A stretch of 64,000 nt of DNA from Streptomyces sp. PT12 (GCF_003311645.1 NZ_QEST01000105.1:1-64000), one strand, 5' to 3'. Counted from the stretch's first letter, positions 15,532 through 25,515 are shown. Made by a program: numbers and translations. Notes: a model not told the origin generated them from the letters alone.

Positions 15532-17129
15532 GCGAGATCACCGCGGACATCGCCGTCATCGGCGGAGGGCTCGGGGGCGTCGCCGCCGCGCTCGCCGCCG
15601 CCCGCAGGGGACTTCGGGTGGTGCTCACCGAGGAGAACGACTGGGTGGGCGGCCAGCTCACCAGTCAGGGCACGCCCCCCGACGAGCACCCGTGGATCGA
15701 GCAGTTCGGCTGCACCGCGAGCTATCGCGCGCTGCGCGAGGGGATCCGCGCGTACTACCGCCGCTGGTACCCGCTGACCCGCGCCGCGGCGGCCGACCGC
15801 AGGCTCAACCCGGGCAAGGGTCGCGTGAGCGCGCTGTGCGCCGAGCCAAGCGCCTCGCACGCCGTGCTGATGGCGATGCTCGCGCCGCACCGCGCCCTCG
15901 GGCGCCTTGACCTGCGGCTGCCCTACCACCCCGTGGCGGCCACGACCGAGGGCGACCGCGTCACCGGCGTGACCCTGGCCCACCGGGACAGCGGCGAACG
16001 CCTCACGGTGACCGCGCCCTATGTCCTGGACGCCACGGAGACCGGCGCGCTGCTGCCGTTGACCGGGACCGAGTATGTCACGGGCTTCGAGTCCCACGAG
16101 GACACCGGCGAGCCCAGCGCCCCCGATGAACGGCAGCCGCTCAACATGCAGGCGGTGTCGTGGTGTTTCGCCGTCGAGCACCTGGCGGGCGAGGACCACA
16201 CGGTGGACAAGCCGGAGGACTACGCGTTCTGGCGTGACTACCGGCCCGACTACTGGCCCGACCGGATGTTCGGCCTGCTCGCGCCCAAGCCGCAGACCCT
16301 GGCCACCACCGCCAGGGTGCTGCTGCCCAACCCGGGCCCCGACGAGCCCGCCACGCGCGGCCTGGCGGGGGACCTCGACCTGTGGGCGTTCCGCAGGATC
16401 CTGGCCCGCGACACCTTCGCGCCCGGCGCGCTCGCCAGCGATGTGATCATCGTCAACTGGCCGATGATCGACTATGTCGAGGGCCCGCTCTTCGAGGTGG
16501 ACGAGGAGGAGGCGGCCCGCCACAGGGACGGCGCGCGGCGGATGAGCCGGTCCTTCCTGTACTGGATGCAGACCGAGATGCCACGGCCCGACGGCGGAAC
16601 GGGCTGGCCAGGGCTGCGGCCGAGGCCCGATGTGGTGGGCACCGCGGACGGGCTGTGCCAGGCGCCCTACATCAGGGAGTCGCGGCGCATCCTGGCCGAG
16701 CACACCATCACCGAGCAGGAGGTCTCGCTCGCGGTGCGGGGCGAGCGCGGCGCCGTGCGCCACCCCGACTCGATCGGCATCGGCTCCTACCGCATCGACC
16801 TGCACCCCTCGACCGGGGGCGACAACTACATCGATGTCGCCGCCGCCCCGTTCCAGATCCCGCTGGGCGCGCTGCTGCCCCGGCGCACGCGGAACCTGCT
16901 GCCCGCGGCCAAGAACATCGGAACGACCCACATCACCAACGGGTGCTACCGGCTGCACCCCGTCGAGTGGAACGTCGGCGAGGCGGCCGCCCTGCTGGCC
17001 GCCCACTGCCTGGCCCATGGCGTCACCCCGCACCAGGTGCGCGCCGACGACCGGCGCCTCGACGACTTCAGGCGGGAGCTGGCAGCCGAGGGCGTCGAGC
17101 TGTCCTGGCCCGAGGTGCACGGCTGGTGA
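15528..17129 (+). CDS. FAD-dependent oxidoreductase (FAD_oxidored family)
   Basis: This 533-residue flavoprotein has a Rossmann FAD-binding motif at the N-terminus (ADIAVIGGGLGGVAAALAAA), an acidic strand end (VVLTEENDWVGGQ), and a C-terminal segment (AAKNIGTTHITNGCYRLHPVEWNVGEAAALLA) typical of this family, where it closes the FAD site. It has no signal peptide. The family is common in bacterial carbohydrate loci but substrates are mostly unknown. Translational overlap with the LacI gene and the downstream transporter suggests it oxidises an imported sugar or derivative. The substrate cannot be named from sequence. Confidence 0.8.
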   Translation: MSEITADIAVIGGGLGGVAAALAAARRGLRVVLTEENDWVGGQLTSQGTPPDEHPWIEQFGCTASYRALREGIRAYYRRWYPLTRAAAADRRLNPGKGRVSALCAEPSASHAVLMAMLAPHRALGRLDLRLPYHPVAATTEGDRVTGVTLAHRDSGERLTVTAPYVLDATETGALLPLTGTEYVTGFESHEDTGEPSAPDERQPLNMQAVSWCFAVEHLAGEDHTVDKPEDYAFWRDYRPDYWPDRMFGLLAPKPQTLATTARVLLPNPGPDEPATRGLAGDLDLWAFRRILARDTFAPGALASDVIIVNWPMIDYVEGPLFEVDEEEAARHRDGARRMSRSFLYWMQTEMPRPDGGTGWPGLRPRPDVVGTADGLCQAPYIRESRRILAEHTITEQEVSLAVRGERGAVRHPDSIGIGSYRIDLHPSTGGDNYIDVAAAPFQIPLGALLPRRTRNLLPAAKNIGTTHITNGCYRLHPVEWNVGEAAALLAAHCLAHGVTPHQVRADDRRLDDFRRELAAEGVELSWPEVHGW

Positions 17130-17256
17130 GCGGGCAGGCGGCGTTACCCGGTGCCCGACGACCCGGTGCCCGACGAAGAGACGGAAGCCGCGGCGACCGC
17201 GGGACCCGAAGAACTCGAAGACCTCGAAGACGGTTGTGACGACAAGGGAGTCAACG

Positions 17257-19230
17257 ATGACCAGGCGGATCGGACGGAGAGGCTTTCTCCTGGCCGGGGG
17301 TGTCACCGCGGCGGGAGCCCTGGGCGTGCTGGGGCTGCGCGGCTGTGACCTGTCCACCAGCCCATCGGGTGGTGGAGGCGGCGGGACCGTGACAGGCAAC
17401 GGCCAGGCGCCCGAGCTCCAAGCCCTGGTGGACAGCGGCGAACTCCCGCCGCTGAGCGAGCGGTTGCCCCAGCGGCCCCTGGTCGTGCAGCCCGTGGACG
17501 GGCCCGGCACCTATGGCGAGACCTGGCGCAGCGCGCTCATCGGCGCGGGTGACTCGTTCCGGCTCAACCACGGGATCGGCTACGAGAACCTGGTGACGTG
17601 GGACGCGGAGTGGCGCGATGTCGTCCCGTGCGTCGCCGAGTCGTTCGAGATGAGCGAGGACGCCACCAGGGTGTCGTTCACGCTGCGCGCGGGGCTTCGC
17701 TGGTCGGACGGGACGCCGTTCACGGTCGACGACGTGGAGTTCGCCTACCGCGACCTGATCACCGACACGGAGATCGTGCCCGACACCCCGGGCCAGTACC
17801 TCGCGGGCGGGCAGGCCGCGACCCTGGAGCGGACCGGGGAGCACTCGTTCGACATCGTGTTCGCCGGTCCCCGCGCCCGCTATCTGGAGGAGATGGCGAG
17901 CGAGGCGGGCGACATGCTGACCCGGCTGCCCAAGCACTTCCTCGAACGCTTCCACCCGCGCCTGTCCCCCGACGCCGAACGGGCCGCCCAGGACCGGGGC
18001 TACACGGGCCCGGTCGAGCTGCTCCAGGACGCCGTCTACGGCGGCATGCTGTGGACGGACCCCGAGCTGCCGCGCCTGCACGCGTGGCTGCCGCAGGACG
18101 CCATCGGCGACGGCACACGGATGCGTTTCACCCGCAACCCCTACTACTGGAAGGTCGACCCCGAGGGGAACCAGCTGCCCTACCTCAACGGCGTCGACTT
18201 CACCATGGCGCAGGACGCGGAGGTCGTGCTGCTGCGCGTGCTGGGCGGCGAGGTGGACCTGATGGACCGCCATGTGACCACGACGCAGAACAAGCCGGTG
18301 CTCGCCGAGGGCCGCGAGGACGGCGGCTACGGCTTCTACGACCTGGAGACCGACAAGGTCAACACCCTCTCGATCATGCTCAACCTCACGAGCCAGGACG
18401 AGGTCAAGCGGGAGATCTTCGGCAACAGGGACTTCAGGATCGGCCTGTCCTACGCGATCGACCGGCAGCGGATCATCAACGCCGTGCACGCCAGGCAGGG
18501 CGAGCCCTGGCAGGTGGCGCCCTCCCGCGCCTCCGACTTCTTCGACGAGGAGATGGCCACGCAGTTCACGGAGTACGACGTGGCCGCGGCCGAGGAGCAC
18601 CTGGACCGCGCGGGCTTCACGCGGCGCGGAGGTGACGGGCCGCGGCTCGGCCCCGACGGCGAGCCGATATCGTTCCGCGTCCTGGTCGGCGCGGGCGCCG
18701 CCAAGCCCGAGCTGCTCGACGCGCTGGAGATCCTGCTGCCGATGTGGCGCGAGGTCGGCGTCGAGGCCCGGATCCAGAGCGAGGACCTGACGCTGCGCAC
18801 CCAGCTCATCCAGGCCAACGAGCACGACGCGCTGGTGTGGGACGGCGACGGCGGCCTCAACCCCATGGCGGGGCCCGGGATGTATATGCCGCAGTGGGGC
18901 GAGAACAACGCCTTCTGCCCCGAGTGGTTCACATGGCTGGAGACCGGTGGCGATGAGGGCATGGAGCCGCCCGAGCCCGCCAAGGAGCAGTACCGGATCT
19001 ACACGGAGGAGCTGACCTCCGAGACCGACGCCGAGGGCAGGGCCGACGGGATGCGACGGATCCTCGAGATCGCCAAGGAGCAGTTCTGGACGATCGGGAT
19101 CAGCACCGCGCTGCCCGGCTACGGAGTCGTGGGCAACGCCCTGCGCAACATGCCGGAGCGCACCTTCTTCGCCGCGACCTACCCCTATCCCGGCGGCGTG
19201 CACCCCGAGCAGTTCTTCATCGAGCGCTGA
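17257..19230 (+). CDS. ABC transporter substrate-binding lipoprotein (SBP family 5, Tat signal)
   Basis: This 657-residue exported binding protein belongs to the oligopeptide/oligosaccharide DppA-like class. The N-terminus has a twin-arginine signal (RRIGRRGFLLAGG) and a lipobox-like LRGC, followed by a Gly-rich spacer. Family features are the DGTPFTVDDVEFAYRD loop and ALRVLGGEVDLMD-like core. Such proteins also carry cello-, manno- or xylo-oligosaccharides. The GH5 gene and LacI control favour sugar over peptide. AAGGGAG lies 6 bp before ATG 17257. The 127-bp gap upstream holds a short GACCCGGTGCCCGAC-like duplication. Confidence 0.88.
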   Translation: MTRRIGRRGFLLAGGVTAAGALGVLGLRGCDLSTSPSGGGGGGTVTGNGQAPELQALVDSGELPPLSERLPQRPLVVQPVDGPGTYGETWRSALIGAGDSFRLNHGIGYENLVTWDAEWRDVVPCVAESFEMSEDATRVSFTLRAGLRWSDGTPFTVDDVEFAYRDLITDTEIVPDTPGQYLAGGQAATLERTGEHSFDIVFAGPRARYLEEMASEAGDMLTRLPKHFLERFHPRLSPDAERAAQDRGYTGPVELLQDAVYGGMLWTDPELPRLHAWLPQDAIGDGTRMRFTRNPYYWKVDPEGNQLPYLNGVDFTMAQDAEVVLLRVLGGEVDLMDRHVTTTQNKPVLAEGREDGGYGFYDLETDKVNTLSIMLNLTSQDEVKREIFGNRDFRIGLSYAIDRQRIINAVHARQGEPWQVAPSRASDFFDEEMATQFTEYDVAAAEEHLDRAGFTRRGGDGPRLGPDGEPISFRVLVGAGAAKPELLDALEILLPMWREVGVEARIQSEDLTLRTQLIQANEHDALVWDGDGGLNPMAGPGMYMPQWGENNAFCPEWFTWLETGGDEGMEPPEPAKEQYRIYTEELTSETDAEGRADGMRRILEIAKEQFWTIGISTALPGYGVVGNALRNMPERTFFAATYPYPGGVHPEQFFIER

Positions 19231-19294
19231 CCGCGCGCCCGGCTCACCGAGCCGATCGACCGAATCAACCACCAGCCGACGGGACGGACTCGCG

Positions 19295-20287
19295 GTGCTG
19301 AGCTATGTGGCACGCCGGTGCCTCTACATGATTCCCACGCTCTTCGGGATATCGGTGGTCGCCTTCGCGATCATCCAACTCCCGCCGGGCGACTACCTGA
19401 CGACGCTGGTGTCGCGCCTGGAGAACCAGGGCGAGTCGGTCGACCGGGCCCAACTGGAGTCGCTGCGCGAGCGATACGGCCTGGGCGACCCGCTGGCCTC
19501 CCAGTACGTCACCTGGATGTCCTCCATCCTCTTCCACGGCGACTTCGGGCAGTCCTTCGAGTACAGCCGCCCCGTGGCCGACCTGGTCGCCGACCGGCTG
19601 CCGCTCACGGTGGTGCTCGCGGTGACCACGCTGCTGACGACGTGGCTGCTGGCGTTCCCCATCGGCCTGTACTCGGCGGTCCGCCAGTACTCCCCCGGCG
19701 ACTACCTCGCCACCGTCGTGGGCTTCCTCGGCCTGGCCATCCCCAACTTCATGATCGCGCTGCTGCTGATGTACATCGGCCAGACGGTGTTCGGGATGAG
19801 CGTCGGGGGGCTGTTCTCACCGGAGTTCGAAGACGCCGCGTGGAACCTCGGCAAGGTCATCGACCTGCTCGGCCACCTGTGGGTGCCGGTGCTCGTGCTG
19901 GCCACGGCGGGCACGGCCGGGCTGATCCGCGTCCTGCGGGCCAACCTGCTCGACGAGCTGCACCGCCCCTATGTGGTCGCGGCGCGCGCCAGGGGCATGC
20001 CCGAACGCAAGCTGCTCGTGCGCTATCCGCTGCGGGCCGCGCTCAACCCGTTCGTCTCCACCGTCGGCTACGTTCTGCCCGCGCTGGTCTCGGGCGAGGT
20101 CGTCGTCGCGCAGGTGCTGTCCCTGCCGACCACGGGGCCGCTGCTGCTCAACGCCCTGCGCAGCCAGGACATGTACCTGGCCAGCTCGGTCATTCTCATC
20201 GTCAGCGTGCTGACCGTCATCGGCACCCTGCTGTCGGACGTACTGCTGGCCTGGCTGGACCCGCGGGTCCGGCTGGACCGGGGATAG
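19295..20287 (+). CDS. ABC transporter permease (DppB-like)
   Basis: This 330-residue inner-membrane permease has the DppB N-terminus (YVARRCLYMIPTLFGISVVAFAII), a periplasmic loop and five further helices. The cytosolic EAA loop is VVAARARGMPERKLLVRYPLRAALNP. It pairs with the DppC-like permease 10 bp downstream. Start GTG 19295 is chosen because the first helix follows directly; an obvious Shine-Dalgarno is weak (GGGACGGACT). Confidence 0.92.
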   Translation: MLSYVARRCLYMIPTLFGISVVAFAIIQLPPGDYLTTLVSRLENQGESVDRAQLESLRERYGLGDPLASQYVTWMSSILFHGDFGQSFEYSRPVADLVADRLPLTVVLAVTTLLTTWLLAFPIGLYSAVRQYSPGDYLATVVGFLGLAIPNFMIALLLMYIGQTVFGMSVGGLFSPEFEDAAWNLGKVIDLLGHLWVPVLVLATAGTAGLIRVLRANLLDELHRPYVVAARARGMPERKLLVRYPLRAALNPFVSTVGYVLPALVSGEVVVAQVLSLPTTGPLLLNALRSQDMYLASSVILIVSVLTVIGTLLSDVLLAWLDPRVRLDRG

Positions 20288-20297
20288 GAGGGGGGCC

Positions 20298-21449
20298 ATG
20301 ACCGGCCTCGCGGCGGCGCCCGGCGCCGCCGGAACGACACAGACGCCCGAAGGACCCCCCGCGGAGAAGAAGGGCGGGGCGCCGCCCAGGGACTCCGCGT
20401 CCCAGTGGCGCCTGGTCTGGCGGAGGTTCCGCCGCCACCGGCTCGCCATGCTGGGCCTCGCCGTGACCGCCGCGCTCTACCTGGTGGCGATCTTCGCGGA
20501 CTTCCTCGCGCCGTTCGGCACCGAGCACTTCGACGAGAACTACCCCTACGCCCCGCCCCAGACCATCCAGTTCGACGGCGGCCTCCACGTCGACGGCTAC
20601 ACCACGACCGTCGACAACGAGACCTATGAGCAGACCTTCACCACCGACCCGTCCCAGCGGATCGGCGTGGGCTTCTTCGTGCGGGGCGAGGAGTACCGGC
20701 TGCTCGGCCTGATCCCGTGGGACCGGCACCTGTTCGGGCCCACCGAGCCGGGCGCGCCCATGTACCTGCTCGGCGCCGACCGCACGGGCCACGACCTGCT
20801 GTCCCAGCTCATCCACGGCACCCGGGTCTCGATGACGATCGGACTGATCGGCGTCGTCGTGGCGTTCGTGCTCGGCGTCGTCCTCGGCGGGCTCTCCGGC
20901 TATCTCGCGGGCCGCGCCGACACCGTGATCCAGCGCGTGGTCGAGTTCTTCATGTCGCTGCCCAGCCTGCCGCTGTGGCTCGGCCTCGCCGCCGCGCTGC
21001 CACCCGAATGGGGGCCGCTGCAACGGTACTTCGCGATCTCGGTGGTGCTCGCCCTGATCGGCTGGACCCATCTGGCGCGCGAGGTGCGCGGGCGCTTCCT
21101 CGCGCTGCGCGAGGAGCAGTTCGTGACCGCGGCCCGCCTCGACGGGTGCGGGCGGCGAAGAGTGATCTTCGGGCACATGCTGCCCTCGGTCAGCAGCCAT
21201 CTCATCGCCCAGCTCTCCCTGTCGGTCCCGGCGATGATCCTGGCCGAGACCGCGCTGAGCTTCCTCGGCCTGGGGCTCCAGGCGCCCGTCGTCAGCTGGG
21301 GGGTGCTGCTCCAGGACGCGCAGAACGTCCGCGTGCTTGAGACCGCGCCCTGGCTCATGATCCCTGGGCTCGCCGTGGTCGTCGCGGTGCTCGCCCTCAA
21401 CTTCGCGGGCGACGGCCTGCGCGACGCCGCCGACCCGTACCGAAGGTAA
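20298..21449 (+). CDS. ABC transporter permease (DppC-like) with enlarged periplasmic loop
   Basis: This 383-residue permease has a long cytosolic N-terminus and a first helix (LAMLGLAVTAALYLVAIFADFLAPFG). An external domain of about 110 residues is rich in Tyr/Asp/Thr (residues about 75-160). The core includes LGADRTGHDLLSQLIHGTRVSMTIG and the EAA loop REEQFVTAARLDGCGRRRVIFGHMLP. The enlarged loop is seen in DppC-like permeases of oligosaccharide importers and is longer than in true dipeptide permeases. A GGAGGGG ribosome binding site precedes ATG 20298. Confidence 0.92.
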   Translation: MTGLAAAPGAAGTTQTPEGPPAEKKGGAPPRDSASQWRLVWRRFRRHRLAMLGLAVTAALYLVAIFADFLAPFGTEHFDENYPYAPPQTIQFDGGLHVDGYTTTVDNETYEQTFTTDPSQRIGVGFFVRGEEYRLLGLIPWDRHLFGPTEPGAPMYLLGADRTGHDLLSQLIHGTRVSMTIGLIGVVVAFVLGVVLGGLSGYLAGRADTVIQRVVEFFMSLPSLPLWLGLAAALPPEWGPLQRYFAISVVLALIGWTHLAREVRGRFLALREEQFVTAARLDGCGRRRVIFGHMLPSVSSHLIAQLSLSVPAMILAETALSFLGLGLQAPVVSWGVLLQDAQNVRVLETAPWLMIPGLAVVVAVLALNFAGDGLRDAADPYRR

Positions 21450-21465
21450 CGAAGGGGACTGTGCC

Positions 21466-22527
21466 ATGCCACCCGACCTCACGACCGCCCCGGCCGCGCC
21501 ACGGCCCGCGGCGCCCGACCACGCCCCGCTGCTGGAGATCGAGGGCCTCAAGACCCATGTGGACACCCCGGAGGGGATCGTCCGCGCGGTGGACGGCGCG
21601 GGGTTCAGCGTTCCCCGGGGCAAGATCGTCTGCCTGGTGGGCGAGTCGGGCTGCGGCAAGAGCATGACCGCCAGGTCCGTGCTCGGCCTGGTCGAGCCGC
21701 CAAGCCGCATCGTCGAAGGCGCCATCCGCTGGCACCGCGACGGCGGAGAGAGCGTCGACCTGGCCGCGCTCGACCCCAAGAGCGAGGAGATGCGCACCGT
21801 GCGCGGGCGGGAGATCGCCATGGTCTTCCAGGAGCCCATGGCCGCGCTCTCCGCCCTGCACACCATCGGCGACCAGGTGGTCGAGGCCATCAGGCTCCAC
21901 CTCCCGCTCAGCCGCGAGGAGGCCGAGGAGCGCGCGGTGCGGCTGCTCACCCGCGTCGGCATCCCGCGCGCCGCCGAGCGCCTGCGGTCCTACTCCTTCC
22001 AGCTCTCCGGCGGCATGTGCCAGCGCGTCATGATCGCCATCGCGCTGGCGTGCGAGCCCGCCCTGCTCATCGCCGACGAGCCGACCACCGCGCTCGACGT
22101 CACCACCCAGGCCCGCATCCTCGACCTCCTGAGGGACCTCCAGGCCGATACCGGGATGTCCGTGCTGTTCATCACCCACGACCTGGGCGTGGTCGCCGAG
22201 ATCGCCGACGAGGTGGTGGTGATGTACCTGGGCACCGTGGTCGAGCACGGCCCCGTGGACGACATCTTCCACCATCCCCAACACCCCTATACCCGCGCCC
22301 TGCTGGGCTCGGTGCCGCGCCTTGGCACGGGCCCGCGCCAGCGCCTCGACACCATCCGCGGCACGGTCCCGCACCCCTCGGAACGGCCCGAGGGCTGCCC
22401 GTTCCACCCCCGCTGCGACGTCGCGGTGGCGGGCGTGTGCGACCGGGGCGAGGGGCCCGTCGAGGTCGCGCTCGACACGAGCCGGGGCGTGCGCTGCGTG
22501 CACGCCGACGCGGAGGGGAACGCCTGA
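21466..22527 (+). CDS. Oligopeptide/oligosaccharide ABC transporter ATPase (DppD-like)
   Basis: This 353-residue ATPase has Walker [10 protein letters not shown]-loop [10 protein letters not shown], signature LSGGMCQR (with Met-Cys where Gln-Arg is usual), Walker [13 protein letters not shown] and switch His in FITHDLG. The C-terminal oligopeptide-ATPase extension carries the Cys-rich [21 protein letters not shown] motif, thought to bind an Fe-S cluster or metal in this family. Its stop overlaps the next start by one base. Confidence 0.92.
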   Translation: MPPDLTTAPAAPRPAAPDHAPLLEIEGLKTHVDTPEGIVRAVDGAGFSVPRGKIVCLVGESGCGKSMTARSVLGLVEPPSRIVEGAIRWHRDGGESVDLAALDPKSEEMRTVRGREIAMVFQEPMAALSALHTIGDQVVEAIRLHLPLSREEAEERAVRLLTRVGIPRAAERLRSYSFQLSGGMCQRVMIAIALACEPALLIADEPTTALDVTTQARILDLLRDLQADTGMSVLFITHDLGVVAEIADEVVVMYLGTVVEHGPVDDIFHHPQHPYTRALLGSVPRLGTGPRQRLDTIRGTVPHPSERPEGCPFHPRCDVAVAGVCDRGEGPVEVALDTSRGVRCVHADAEGNA

Positions 22528-23621
22528 TGACCGAGCACCCCGTGAACGACCGCCCCCTCAACGACGCCTCGGCCACGCCTCTCCTCGATGTGCGCGGCCT
22601 CAAGGTCCACTTCCCCGTCAGGCGCGGCCCGTTCGGGCGCGTGACCGGGCGTGTCCGCGCCGTCGACGGGGTCAGCCTCACGCTGCGCCCCGGCGAAACG
22701 CTCGGCCTGGTCGGCGAGTCGGGCTGCGGCAAGACCACGCTGGGCCGCGCGCTGGCCCGCGCCGTCGAGCCGAGCGCGGGGCGCGTGCTCTACGACCCGG
22801 GCGACGGCGGCGACCCGTGGGACGTCGGGGCGCTGTCCCGGCGCGGGCTGCGCGCGTACCAGCGGCAGGTGCGCGTCGTCTTCCAGGACCCGTTCTCCTC
22901 CCTCAACCCCAGGATGACGCTGCTGCGCATCGTCGGGGACCCGCTCAAGGCCCACGGCCTGGCCAGCGGCTCCGAGCTCGAGGACCGGGTGGCCGACATG
23001 CTCACCCGCGTCGGCCTCTCCTCGCGGTACATGCGCCGCTACCCCCACGCGTTCTCCGGCGGCGAGCGGCAGCGGATCAGCATCGCCCGCGCGCTGATCC
23101 TCGGCCCGCGCCTGGTCATCGCGGACGAGCCGGTGTCCGCGCTCGACGTCTCGGTGCGCGCCCAGATCCTCAACCTGCTGCTCGAGCTGCGCGAACAGCT
23201 CAGCCTGACCTATCTGTTCATCTCCCACGACCTGTCCGTCGTCGAGAGCGTCTGCGACCGGGTGGCGGTGATGTACCTCGGGAAAGTCGTGGAGACGGGC
23301 CCCACCACCCCGCTCTACGCCCAGCCGCGCCACCCCTACACCGAGGCGCTGCTCTCCGCGGTGCCCAGGCCCGACCCGCGGCTGCGCGGCGCGGGCCGCC
23401 GCGTCCGGCTGGCCGACGACCTGCCCGACCCGGCGAGGCCGCCCGCGGGCTGCTCGTTCCACACCCGCTGCCAGGCCGCCCTCGACGGCGTGTGCGACGT
23501 GCCGGGCAGCCCGCCCGAGCTCGCGGCGGCCGGGGAAGGCCGCATGACCGCGTGCCACCGCGCGGCCGATCTGACCCTCACGGGCGTTCCCGCGCTCGGC
23601 CCCGCCGCGGAGGGGGCCTGA
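22527..23621 (+). CDS. Oligopeptide/oligosaccharide ABC transporter ATPase (DppF-like)
   Basis: This 364-residue second ATPase has Walker [11 protein letters not shown]-loop [13 protein letters not shown], signature FSGGERQR, Walker [21 protein letters not shown] and switch FISHDLSVV. Its C-terminal Cys motif reads [16 protein letters not shown]. It forms a heterodimer with the upstream ATPase under the DppB/C-like permeases. The start ATG 22527 overlaps the previous stop (TGATG). The 115 bp to the GH5 gene contain no visible promoter. Confidence 0.92.
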   Translation: MTEHPVNDRPLNDASATPLLDVRGLKVHFPVRRGPFGRVTGRVRAVDGVSLTLRPGETLGLVGESGCGKTTLGRALARAVEPSAGRVLYDPGDGGDPWDVGALSRRGLRAYQRQVRVVFQDPFSSLNPRMTLLRIVGDPLKAHGLASGSELEDRVADMLTRVGLSSRYMRRYPHAFSGGERQRISIARALILGPRLVIADEPVSALDVSVRAQILNLLLELREQLSLTYLFISHDLSVVESVCDRVAVMYLGKVVETGPTTPLYAQPRHPYTEALLSAVPRPDPRLRGAGRRVRLADDLPDPARPPAGCSFHTRCQAALDGVCDVPGSPPELAAAGEGRMTACHRAADLTLTGVPALGPAAEGA

Positions 23622-23736
23622 GCCGAACGCGTTCCCCCGACCGCCCATCCCCCCACAGCGTCCCCCGTCCCCGACCGGAAGGAGGCCCCGCACCACCCAA
23701 GCTCCACCCCCCCACACAAGAAACGGAGAGAGCCGC

Positions 23737-24804
23737 ATGCTCAGGTCCATGAAGACATCCGTGAGAAAGCTCCTCACCACCGTGGCCGCGCTGGCCGCGG
23801 TGACCGCCGCCCTCGCGCTGCCGGGGCCCGCTTCGGCCGACGAGGCGCCCGCCTCACCCCCCGAGGCGTCCGCCGCGGTGCCGTGGCTGTCCACCGAGGG
23901 GAACCGCATCGTCGACTCGTCGGGCAACCCCGTCACCCTCAGGGGCGTCTCGATGATCGGCCCCCGGCACAACAACGAGTGCGCCGAGTGCAACCCCCAG
24001 CCGATGGCCGACCACATCGCCCGCGCGACCGACCCGGCGCGCGGCTGGCACTCCAACGTCGTCCGGCTGCCCGTCACCGAGTGGGCGCCGAACGACAGCC
24101 TGTCCCTGGCGGACAACATCGCCCAGCACGTCGACCCGTACGTGCAGCAGGCGGTGGACCTCGGCGTGTACATCATCGTCGACTTCCACCGGGTGCAGGA
24201 CTACGGCAGCGGAGGCGTTCCGCAGGATCTCGTCAGGGAGTTCTGGGAGTATGTCGCGCCGCGCTACGCCGACATCCCCAACGTCCTGTACGAGGTCTAC
24301 AACGAGCCGATCAACCCCGACTCGTGGGCGCAGTGGAAGAGCTACATCCAGCCCGTCGTCGACCGGGTCCGCGCTCTGGCCCCGGACAACCTGATCCTCA
24401 TGGGCAGCCCGCAGTGGTCAACCCGGTTGAACGGCGCGGTCAACGACCCCATCGCGGGCGGCAACATCGTGTACGTCTACCACCTCTACCCGAACCAGGG
24501 CGCGGCCACCGAGGCGATCCTGGACCCGAAGTTCGGCAACGCGGCCGAGCAGATCCCGGTGATGCTCACGGAGTTCGGCTGGAACCCGGCGGGTGAGTGG
24601 TCGGATCCGGTGACCGAGGGCACCACTTCGGAGTGGGGCGCCCCGCTGCGCGCCTACCTCGACGCCCGTCCGCACATCAGCTGGACGGCGTGGGCGTTCG
24701 ACAACTACTGGAAGCCGCAGATGTACGACCACGACTGGAACCTGCTCGGTGGCGAGTACCAGGGCCAGTTCATCAAGCAGTGGATCGCCGAGCTGAACGG
24801 CTGA
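23737..24804 (+). CDS. Secreted GH5-family glycoside hydrolase
   Basis: This 355-residue exported enzyme has a signal peptide (basic MLRSMKTSVRK, hydrophobic core, ending near PASADEA). The GH5 barrel includes the conserved Arg (VVRLPVTEW), the acid/base Glu in VLYEVYNEPINP and the nucleophile Glu in VMLTEFGW. There is no carbohydrate-binding module. GH5 covers endoglucanases, mannanases and related beta-glycanases, and the subfamily cannot be fixed here. It is the last gene of the LacI-controlled import operon, so it likely supplies the oligosaccharide cargo. ATG 23749 is an alternative start. Confidence 0.9.
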   Translation: MLRSMKTSVRKLLTTVAALAAVTAALALPGPASADEAPASPPEASAAVPWLSTEGNRIVDSSGNPVTLRGVSMIGPRHNNECAECNPQPMADHIARATDPARGWHSNVVRLPVTEWAPNDSLSLADNIAQHVDPYVQQAVDLGVYIIVDFHRVQDYGSGGVPQDLVREFWEYVAPRYADIPNVLYEVYNEPINPDSWAQWKSYIQPVVDRVRALAPDNLILMGSPQWSTRLNGAVNDPIAGGNIVYVYHLYPNQGAATEAILDPKFGNAAEQIPVMLTEFGWNPAGEWSDPVTEGTTSEWGAPLRAYLDARPHISWTAWAFDNYWKPQMYDHDWNLLGGEYQGQFIKQWIAELNG

Positions 24805-24826
24805 GCTGCCTGACCCGCACGACCCG

Positions 24827-24863
24827 GGGGCCGTTCGTCACCGCGGTGGTGACGAACGGCCCC
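24827..24863. terminator. 16-bp perfect terminator hairpin after the GH5 gene
   Basis: GGGGCCGTTCGTCACC (24827-24842) pairs with GGTGACGAACGGCCCC (24848-24863) around a 5-nt loop and is followed by TTC. It is among the strongest hairpins in the window and lies 23 bp after the stop codon. Confidence 0.85.
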
Positions 24864-25351
24864 TTCGGCCTACCCCGGCACGGCGTGCCCCACGGTGCCT
24901 GGTGGGTCGCATCTTCGGCCCCCACGGGTGGCCTCTGACCCGCAGCTTTACGGGTCGCTGAGCCCGTTGGGGGAGCGTGACCTTAGGTGGGTGGGTCGGG
25001 TGCGGTCGCGGGTGGCGTGCGGGTGGTGGGCGGCGGCCGGTTTGGCCTGAGGGAGCGGGGCCGCACGCCGGCCGCGAACCGGGCAGCCCTTGGCCTGCCC
25101 GCAACAGCCCATCGGCGATCTGGACGGCGATCTGGACGGCGGTCTGGACGGCGGTCTGGACGGCCTCGCACGCGCCGTCCACGCGGGCGCCTGGCGAGAG
25201 CGGCGCGACGTTGCACAGCGTGATCGGGTCCTGGGTCGTCTGATTCGTGTTGGCGGTGGGCCGGGGTGGCGAGCGCGAGGAGCGCGGCGGCGGCCGTCAG
25301 CGCGGCCAGGGTAAGGAAACGGGGGCGCGGCGAGGGCGGGAGCGTGGGCAT
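24838..25351 (-). pseudogene. Frameshifted small secreted protein of unknown family
   Basis: ATG 25351, preceded by GGAAG, opens a clear signal peptide (MPTLPPSPRPRFLTLAALTA, then an Ala/Leu-rich core ending ATPA). The frame then turns into Arg/Pro-rich nonsense. Dropping one C from the CCC run near 25259-25263 restores a sensible mature part: ANTNQTTQDPITLCNVAPLS, then PGARVDGACEAVQTAVQTAV and onward, with two Cys and a periodic AVQTAVQIAVQIA helix. The true C-terminus is uncertain; the restored frame stays open to 24838 inside the GH5 terminator. It could be a real frameshift or a sequencing error in a homopolymer. Divergent from the ATP-grasp gene. Confidence 0.5.
25114..25164. repeat. Four 12-bp tandem repeats within the secreted-protein pseudogene
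   Basis: GGCGATCTGGAC occurs twice (25114-25137) and GGCGGTCTGGAC twice (25138-25161). On the minus strand they encode a repeated four-residue Ala-Val-Gln-Ile/Thr unit, so the repeat length keeps the frame. Replication slippage here could also explain instability of the locus. Confidence 0.75.
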
Positions 25352-25515
25352 CGTGGCTTCCCTCGGGTCGGCGAAAGCGGCACACACCCAAACGACGGTC
25401 CGGTCGCCAAGTCGCGTGCCGCTCGTGGGATTTGCCGGAACGGGTGGCCGTGACCTCCCGGGCCCGCGGGCGGTTAGTGGTCCGTGACGACCACCGTGCG
25501 CGAGGGGAGCCGACG

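Noticed and set aside
25114-25164. 12-bp tandem repeats considered as a CRISPR-like array
   Set aside because: There are no spacers; the units are contiguous, too short, and encode an in-frame peptide repeat.
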